From Phoronis australis (lineage: Eukaryota > Phoronida > Phoronidae): 64,000 bases of DNA. Below, in pieces: positions 56,812 through 64,000 of this stretch. The DNA lies in contig NMRA01000185.1 in NCBI GenBank assembly GCA_002633005.1, positions 138,402 through 202,401 of the forward strand, read 5' to 3'. The notes below the pieces were generated by a model. That model ran no database searches. It was not told where the DNA came from and saw only the letters and a program-made list of their open reading frames with translations. How positions within the stretch are numbered: position 1 is the first letter of the stretch; every line of letters begins with the position of its first letter. The position numbers were made by a program, and so were the translations under genes.

Positions 56812-57182
56812 ATGGGTCAACGAGCGGCACCTACAATTTCTTTCCAAAACCAAACTCAAAATGTCCACCAATGCCAGAGAAGACGCATGTCTGTGGATAT
56901 CGCTTTGGCAACTGGACCAATAATCATCACTTGCACATATATTCAGTTTTAGGCAATGAAAGCAAATCAGAATAAAAGTTCTCGTAAATATAACAGGAAT
57001 GACTGACATGGAAACTGAAACAAGCATTTCTTGTTAGTTGCCGTAAAGTGTGGAAAGAACCAATTGGAATACTCACAATCTTAGAAATAGGTCAGGGCTC
57101 AAGCTTGCTCAATCTTACAGGCACCATCCCAAATAAATGGTCTTACAAACACCAGCATGATACAACACATTCACTAGGTACC

Positions 57183-57225
57183 AGGGGCGGATCCAGGATT
57201 TTGAATTAGAGGTGGCCAAGGCACA
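57183..57225. mobile_element. hAT-like MITE, terminal fragment
   Basis: 'aggggcggatccaggatttt' and 'ggtggccaaggca' match the right end of the MITE at 5832-5980. The rest is missing. Confidence 0.5.
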
Positions 57226-57485
57226 GGAATAACCAGAACTTACTCATAGTAACACATGTTGCCTCCAAGTCATCAACCAATTTTCCAATTTAAAACCACA
57301 TGCACTCAAAGCCAGCATTATTAAAGTGTGCACAGCTGTAGCCAAAAGTACTACACAGTGATCAGTGATTGAACACAAAACTGTAAAATAGGGGGGAGAA
57401 CCTGGTTGGGAGCACTTTGCAATGAACACAGGGGGTGGGGGGTACAAATTGCAGTTCCCGATGAGCAGGGGGTGGGGGGTTTGAC

Positions 57486-57782
57486 TCAGTTGTAGACTCC
57501 GAGGGGAATGGGGCAGATATTCAGCTCCAAAACCAAAGGACTGAGGGCCCTGTTATGACTTGGCCGTATGTGCTTTTCATCATCACTATGTTCCCCAATC
57601 AAACCTCGTACCTGGCGAAGTGAGCCATCAGCCCGTATGAACACAAAGATGGCGTTGAGGGGCACACAGATCATGGAAGCGAATGCCATACACATGCCGA
57701 GCCCTTGCGCGTAACCTGGGTACGTGTAGATCTTGTTATAGGTCAGTGGCTCAAACTGAACCCACATGAAGATAAAGATGCC
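57486..57782 (-). CDS. SLC6 exon D (terminal)
   Basis: Acceptor aaaattccag. Begins [15 protein letters not shown], includes the last membrane helix, and ends with a roughly 45-residue tail and TGA at 57486-57488. Confidence 0.88.
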   Translation of the reverse strand, partial: GIFIFMWVQFEPLTYNKIYTYPGYAQGLGMCMAFASMICVPLNAIFVFIRADGSLRQVRGLIGEHSDDEKHIRPSHNRALSPLVLELNICPIPLGVYN

Positions 57783-60700
57783 CTGGAATTTTGAATAAGA
57801 ATAATAATGTAAATAACAACTCTGAGACATATAATATATTAGTTTAGTAGCGCAGACACTTCCACAAACCATCCTGTGAGGTCGCTGACAACACTGCCCT
57901 CTAGGGAGCAAGCACTTGCTACCTTACAACATCCAAACTTGAATTCATTTGGTCAATTTCACTACCTCAAAAGTTAAAAGAATACCAAACCCTGCGTTGG
58001 TGATTTCAACAATCCCCGTTCTGTCCCACTTGAATGATGAACGCATGATTCAACTGAAAACTCATACAATCTGGGTCAAATTATGTGGTTCTTGGTGGGT
58101 CATTCTCAAGAGTTGTCATGTAACTCACCTTAAGCGTAGATCATACTTGCCCGTTGAGGAGACTTTGAAGGGAGTATTTTTAAATTTTGTTCCAAACTCT
58201 TGAGGGTTGCCAAGGTTTGCTTTGTTTCAGAGATATGAATGGGAAGGTTATTCTTAATTTCTTTTAATATGTCAAAACCGGGTTTGGTATCCTTTTAAGT
58301 ACCAAGAACTTAAATCAACAGACCTTTCTCATATTTCCAAATGCCCTGAGCGTCTCATTCAAAGCTCTGAAATTGTTTCTCAATCACAACTTGACAGTCT
58401 GTACATAAAGACTGTAGAAAGTCAACGGTTACTGCCCCGGACATACCGAGGTCGTTCTCAGTACAATCCCGGAAACAAGAAGAAAAACGGCCGAGAACAG
58501 ACATTATACAATCTGTATAACAACACCAAGGACAAAGTTGCATTTGAGACATTTTCGCCATGCTTCCAACAGTCTCCAGTCTGTTTCATAAATATACCAA
58601 TACTATCTGGAGCATTATGTGCTCAAAAGTCACCTGTGCGAGTTACGAGTGATTCGAACCTTGAAGGGAATTTTTCAATCACTTACGGGGGAGTTTTGGG
58701 CCTTATGAGGGGAAATTCATGTTTTGAAAATATTTTTCAGAGGAGAATGGGGGCCATATGTCGCCCCAAAATCGAGGGATTGAGGGCCATCAACCGACAT
58801 GTCACTCAACAACATGACGCCTTTAATAGCAAAAGAAGTAACTTAATCCACCAGTCAAGGGCAAGATACACTGATGCACAACCACTACTCTGTGGTCTTA
58901 TCGCAAGGAAGGAAACATCTGGCCTTGGCAAAACTACATCGATTTACTAATTGATCTTTGAGAATTAAAGAGAGTGGATTCTCTGGTGAGCAATTAAACC
59001 AGTCCTATAATTAAAATTACTTCCTCGTTATAGTGTAACCTGTGAACAATTAAACCCCAACTATGCCAGACGCTGTATACTCCCCACACTGTACAGGAGT
59101 ATATTCAAGCTGTGTGATCACTGGGCACTGTGGCAACAGTTATTGAAACTTTTCCTTCAGCGTGCACTTATAGGTTTTGCACTGGAATTTTTACCAAGGA
59201 ATTATCCTACACATCTACTGTTGGCTGCATGACCACAGCAGCTGTGTGACTGTCTTCTACCAAATGAATAAAGTTACAGGTATATTGAATGAAGGAACAT
59301 TAAGCAGTCTTTACAAGATTCTGTTTTGAGACAAAAGTGTTTCAGATGTGCTTTTATTCCTCGAGCTAGCAACATTCCACAATTTATAGGATTATACTAT
59401 GGACCAAACAAAATTCATACCTTGCCATTCTGAGCATGGTGTTGGTATTTCAAGACAAGATATACGTACCCATGGTACATTACATGCTCGCACTAAGAAA
59501 GATAAACTATTAGGTCATCTGGACAGTATCACGAGTTTCTGCTAAAATGAATATATTAAAGGAATATTTCTGTTAACGGCCAGCTCTCACCATTGTTTGT
59601 AATTCAACTAAGATGGAAGGCCACAGAACATTTTGAAATGTCAGAATAAGGTTTCAATCAAACTGATTTCTAGAAATTAGGGGAATTAAAGAAAATCTCA
59701 AAATAACAACACTGCAAATAAAATCCACACAGGCATTTTTTTGCTAAGTTACGTGTGTGATTGAGCAAAAAATGTCCAAAGTAACAAATGTCAGAGGTGT
59801 GAAGTACCATTTCGCATGACAATTCTCTGTGAAATCAAAAAACATGTCAAAAATGACGACTTCAGAGTAAAACGTTGCGCCACTGCTATCAAATCACCGA
59901 GCTAATACAATTAGATTTATGATGTTCCAGTTAGCATAATGCACTAACTCAATTAATGAGCTAAATAAAATAAGCGCATAGGTTGCTTTGTTGTGCACAC
60001 TGCATTAGTGCCCGTACCTTGCACCTTCTCTTTGTAAAGTGTGTCACTTCGAGGTTTCCATCCACCAGTACTGGTAATGGAATGTTGAAGCCATATTTTA
60101 AGTTGCAAACATTTTTATTCTACTTTTAAGTTGACGACAAGGTACGCTGCTTTCAGTCGCTTTTCCTTCGTTTAAGTTGTACTGTGTTATAAAATCTTTC
60201 AGTTACGAAGCCCACAATTGGTCCAGCACTTACTGCAGTTATAATTGGTCCCAGAACCGTCCAACAGATTTGAAGCCAACGATTGATGCGGTAACCAATC
60301 ATCATTTCAATGTTGTCATAGAAACGACCTCCGCCTAGAAACAGAAAGAATTCATAACTCATCAACCACTACTTATTAGCAAGTAAGAGTCAACCAGATG
60401 AGGCCATGGAAAAAATGTAAAATTTGCCTCTTATACGTAACACTTTACCAATTAAATTAACCACGAGGAAACAATTGAAAAATGAACATCTGTTTCTGAA
60501 AATTTTTTTACAGGTTTGGAAGAACTATACTCTACTCTAACCTCCAGTGGGGCACATCCCATTTCCTATGTGATATTCATAAAGTTTACATAACACTAGA
60601 CAAGTACAGGTACCCCCCTAGCGTGTATGGAGTGGTGTGGTGAAGTTGAGGCAGCCGCTCAGTCTTAGGTACAGCTGACATTGTCAACTGGGCCATAGTG

Positions 60701-63689
60701 TTTCAGTTATTTTAAGGACTTTACTGAGGTTACCAAAGTAGAGTTCAGTAACACCAGTACCTCACCATGAGCAAGATTCCACGAGATTTCTTGAGACATC
60801 ACCGTGTATTTTCAATGACAGCATGTCCTTTTGCCTTTTCTCGCCATGAGACACCTCTACTGAACTCTACCCAGACAGCTAAATTGACTGCATAAAGGAA
60901 CTACATTACACACCAAGGACAATCCAGTCAAACACCGTTTCTCAGTCAGGAAGACTAATAAAACAGGTAAAATGACTGAAGCTAATTCCTAATTTCTGTT
61001 TCTGTTGACAAAGGACGTTACATCCGAAAATTTCAGTTGATCCATTCTTGTTGTTTTATTTACCTATTTATATTCTACACCTATAACTAAAATTCTGGTA
61101 CATTCACAGTCCCTATATTAATGGATTTGGTAAGTGTCCAGCCCCCAAGATGAGAAATTCCACTACGGGCTGAGCTATTCAGAATCCATAAGCGGTAATA
61201 AAAGAATTGTCTCCTCAACCAAGACCATAAACCCTTTGTTAAGCTGGGTTTAGCTTCACAGTCCACCTGGGACAGTTGTGTGACTAAGAGCAGGGTTCAC
61301 AACTTTCGCTGACTTTGCATGTCAATTTCAAAATGCCTATAATTGTGTCTGAACGACACACAACCATCCACAAAATTCTCAGCCAATATGCGGACTAGCT
61401 TCCCCTCCAAGGCCAACATGCTGGGTCATTTTGTCTGAATAATTGTGACATGTACTGTATCACTACTGAGGTAGTGATGGTCCTGGGCTGAACATATAAC
61501 ACATAAGGCGTAGAAAAGGAAATGCAGAACCTCTCTGTTGCCCATGGCCAGCAAGGTTTCCTTTGATTCCACATATATAACGACTTTCTTCAGTTATCTC
61601 TAGTGTTACAGAAAGGGGTACAATGCTGACCGTGTTGGAGTTTGTTGACTCAGATAACAAACCAAACAGCTGCTTGGCTGTACTGAACTATTGTTTCATG
61701 TTTTTTTCCCACTTAAAAAGTTTGTACACATCCTCTTAACTACGGAAAACCTTCAAATTTCCTTTTTGAAGCACAAAGATTGGGCCAAAAATAGGGAAGT
61801 TGTGACCAGTTTCAGTACATGTAATGCTCTGGGATGAGTAAATCCCGCAGTCAGACACAGTTTCAAAACAGATGGCCTGACAAGGACTAATGCAAACATA
61901 ATCGATAGAACTTGAACCCCTCATTAGAGGGTAATCATTCATAACTGGACTGACCAGACAAGGGTCACAATTTGAGTTTCTATATTTTAGAATCACTCAC
62001 CCTATATCTTAAATAACAGGACTGGTGAGACAACTGTCTCAGGCATATTTTGAACTTTCTATATTTTAGGATCACTCACCCTCTATCTTAAATATAAGGA
62101 CCGGTGAGACAACTGTCTCAGGCATATTTTTAACTTTCTATAATATTTTAGAATCACTCACCCTGTATCTTACATAACAGGACTGGTGAGACAATTGTCT
62201 CAGGCACATTTTGAACTTTCTACATTTTAGGATCACTCACCGTATATCCAAGCCACAGTAATACACTCAAAGAAACATATCCACAGCAGAGTCATTCCAC
62301 TAGCACTGTAGTAGTCGAACAGCTGGAACACGTACATGCCTCCCTGGAACACAACAACAGTCAAAGTCAGTCCACACAGTCTGGTCTAGCAAAGGATTAC
62401 ATGGAGCGAACAACGCAGTAGTCATCAATTAAAGACAGGCAAAGAAGGCATACTTCTAAATTTAAACACTTCTAAGACTTTTTTACGTTATTTTTCTTTT
62501 TAATGATCATAAGTTTTAATTGTTTCACAATCAATTACCGATGCGAAATTCTGGGGTAGGTAAAATTCAATTTTGTAACAACCATTCTGTAGTTTTTCAT
62601 CTGATACTACCCAAGAAAGATCAAAGGTCAAATGGCCACTGTCTTTTCTAGAAGAAATGGACAAATATTCATATGGGCTTGATAAAAGATTTGATTACTG
62701 GCCAGGGCAAAGAAATCACGGTAAACCTGAGATATTATTAAATTCTGGCTCACATTAATGCTGTTTCTAAGACAGCTTATTAAGAGTGATTGGTTTCCAG
62801 CCAACATATAAAGTATTGAAACAGCTTTAGCAGACTGATCGATTAATACCAACTGTAACAGAGTGCTTAGTATGAATTTATTGATATCTATGAATTTGAT
62901 TAGACCTAATGATGCAGTTGGAACTGAGCATGCATCAAACTGCCCAGGTGAGCACCGGGCATCTTTACCCCCATTACCTGTTTAGGGCACGCCCCACGAG
63001 AGCGTGCAGGTGTTTGTTCTAAATGGAGAAAATTTGGGCATTAGTGATGCAAATGGAGAATGGTGTCTAGCCTCAGCGCCTCCTGGTGGATAGCTACGAG
63101 AATAGCTTGTCGGCCATTCTCCACTGACCACTCAGTGACTCAGTTCTGCACGCCGACTGGAATGCAGAAAAAAGCAACACGATGGGCAAAAACAGTGAAC
63201 CTTGCCTACAAATTAAGATCTGATTTAAACGTGTTTCAATATGTTGAAAAAAATACACTTGGAACACATGAAACAGGCAGAGTGGAAAGATATTTGGAAG
63301 AATTACATTGTTCCAAACATGTACAGACATACACTGAACAACGCCACAATTTGTGCTTCAGGAAAATAACAAAAACTACACGTTTATTTTGCCGGCAAAA
63401 TTCCAATACTTTTGGCCTCACTAAAGATCACAGAATAGATTGTTAGTCACAAAAATCACTTTCCACTTAATATAAACAATCCACTGCGGCATGTATGTTA
63501 AACACACACAAATATTAATCAAAAAAACCCGATTTATGTAGCAGTGCTTACGTTAGTCACCATACACAGGCCAATGAGAAACGAGACTGCACAGTAGATG
63601 GCGGAGAATATCTCTCGGTTGTGACCTTTACGCAGAAAGTTTGGAAACATGTCGAGCATGGCCGTGATGAACGCCTCAACACCAACAAA
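57486..63689 (-). CDS. SLC6-family Na+/Cl- dependent transporter, 3' part (4 exons)
   Basis: Minus-strand exons 63689-63552, 62343-62241, 60334-60234 and 57782-57486 join in phase and end at TGA. The product covers about the last five membrane segments of a neurotransmitter:sodium symporter: '[16 protein letters not shown]', '[19 protein letters not shown]', '[12 protein letters not shown]', '[13 protein letters not shown]', '[22 protein letters not shown]' (14 plus 22 residues in sequence order), '[10 protein letters not shown]' and a helix ending '[15 protein letters not shown]', then a cytoplasmic tail. 'GGMY-FQLFD-Y-ASG' and '[12 protein letters not shown]' are hallmark motifs of the taurine/GABA/creatine/betaine branch. 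The substrate cannot be set because the binding helices 1, 3 and 6 lie upstream, beyond the window. The plasma membrane is the expected site. Confidence 0.9.
57783..60233 (-). other. Last intron of the SLC6 gene
   Basis: AT-rich, with no element ends recognised. The 58636-58950 (+) frame is antisense, unrelated to any family I know, and is taken as chance. Confidence 0.5.
60234..60334 (-). CDS. SLC6 exon C
   Basis: Acceptor tgtttctag and donor gca|gtaagt. Encodes '[15 protein letters not shown]' and '[10 protein letters not shown]'. Confidence 0.9.
61975..62240 (-). repeat. Tandem copies of the SLC6 exon B donor region (79-82 bp)
   Basis: The motif atcactcac (GTGAGTGAT on the coding strand) starts at 61992, 62071, 62153 and 62232; the last is the real donor. 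Each unit also has the palindrome tgagacaactgtctca and 'ggcatatttt-aactttcta'. All three intronic copies keep an intact GTGAGT. Confidence 0.9.
62241..62343 (-). CDS. SLC6 exon B
   Basis: Acceptor gtgttccag. Encodes [16 protein letters not shown] and 'ITVAWIY', and ends tacg|gtgagtg. The donor region is repeated three times in the following intron. Confidence 0.9.
63552..63689 (-). CDS. SLC6 exon A (first in window)
   Basis: Acceptor ctttctacag and donor gtaagc. 46 codons beginning [16 protein letters not shown] and ending 'CMVTN'. Confidence 0.88.
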
Positions 63690-63705
63690 CTGTAGAAAGA
63701 CAAAA

Positions 63706-63756
63706 TCACGTGACTAACAGCAACACATCACGTGACTTAGCAACACATCACGTGAC
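63706..63756. promoter_or_regulatory. Three TCACGTGAC E-box motifs in a short tandem repeat
   Basis: TCACGTGAC at 63706, 63728 and 63748, joined by '-agcaacaca-', lies in the SLC6 intron just upstream of exon A. The core matches the bHLH-ZIP (MiT/TFE, USF) palindrome. Regulatory function is inferred from motif density only. Confidence 0.35.
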
Positions 63757-64000
63757 GTAGCAACACAGTCCCATACATGCAGACACCGGTACTCATCCAG
63801 GGAGTCAACGTCAAGTGGTTAAGATTCAATCTTCTGCAAAAGTGTGACTCAGAAAAAGGCGAACGTGTCAAAATCTTTAATTTGCGAGAACTATTTCTGT
63901 TAACATACGAAAACATTTTCATAGTTGAAGGTAGCATTTATTTACACTAAACTTCTTCGTGTAATAACGTCGCTCGAAGTTGTTAACAATTATACATGCA

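Noticed and set aside
58636-58950. 104-codon ORF antisense to the SLC6 gene
   Set aside because: It is intronic, with no family similarity and no splice signals.

Overview
The window is nuclear DNA of an invertebrate animal. It is AT-rich and gene-poor, with long introns bounded by GT-AG splice sites, several families of eukaryotic transposable elements, and no operons or bacterial-style genes. The protein sequences and the mix of repeats (TTAA-target transposons, tRNA-like SINEs, a protein-primed family B DNA polymerase relic, elements with internal tandem arrays) suggest a marine bilaterian such as a mollusc, hemichordate or cephalochordate. I cannot name the species.

Three host genes are supported. 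(1) At 1056-4081 (+) lie the last four coding exons of a GRC3/NOL9-like polynucleotide 5'-hydroxyl kinase, which acts in rRNA processing. (2) At 23655-48825 (+) lies a complete transketolase gene: 12 coding exons, all phases consistent, 1884 nt including the stop, 627 residues. It is a cytosolic thiamine-diphosphate enzyme of the non-oxidative pentose phosphate pathway. (3) At 57486-63689 (-) lie the last four coding exons of a sodium/chloride-dependent SLC6 transporter, closest by eye to the taurine/GABA/creatine group. Its 5' part is beyond the right edge. The three genes share no evident pathway.

Between the first two genes, 4.1-23.6 kb is a graveyard of mobile DNA. It holds a 22-bp minisatellite, short MITEs, unidentified minus-strand coding remnants (6.8-8.0 kb), a LINE tail, a broken protein-primed DNA polymerase in two oppositely oriented pieces (13.4-14.6 kb minus, 17.8-18.2 kb plus), and a 1.66-kb TTAA-target element (19.1-20.7 kb).

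The transketolase introns are also heavily loaded. Intron 1 has an 850-bp direct duplication next to a single N, and an insertion that looks like a filled versus empty allele. Intron 3 has a 1.9-kb TTAA element. Intron 6 has an intact 210-codon SGNH-hydrolase-like ORF. Intron 8 has a 4.74-kb TTAA transposon with a decayed zinc-finger transposase, followed by 95-bp tandem copies of the exon 9 acceptor junction. Introns 9 and 11 carry copies of an element built from ~145-bp monomers arranged as ~430-bp trimers; a third copy lies inverted downstream of the gene. Intron 10 has an 80-bp hairpin repeat also present at 6.7 kb.

The strongest unusual signals are the two splice-junction tandem duplications (an acceptor in TKT, a donor in SLC6), the TTAA transposon of intron 8, the nested higher-order repeat family, and the coincidence of each single N with a repeat boundary, which points to unresolved haplotypes in the assembly. 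All alignments were made by eye; no search was run.
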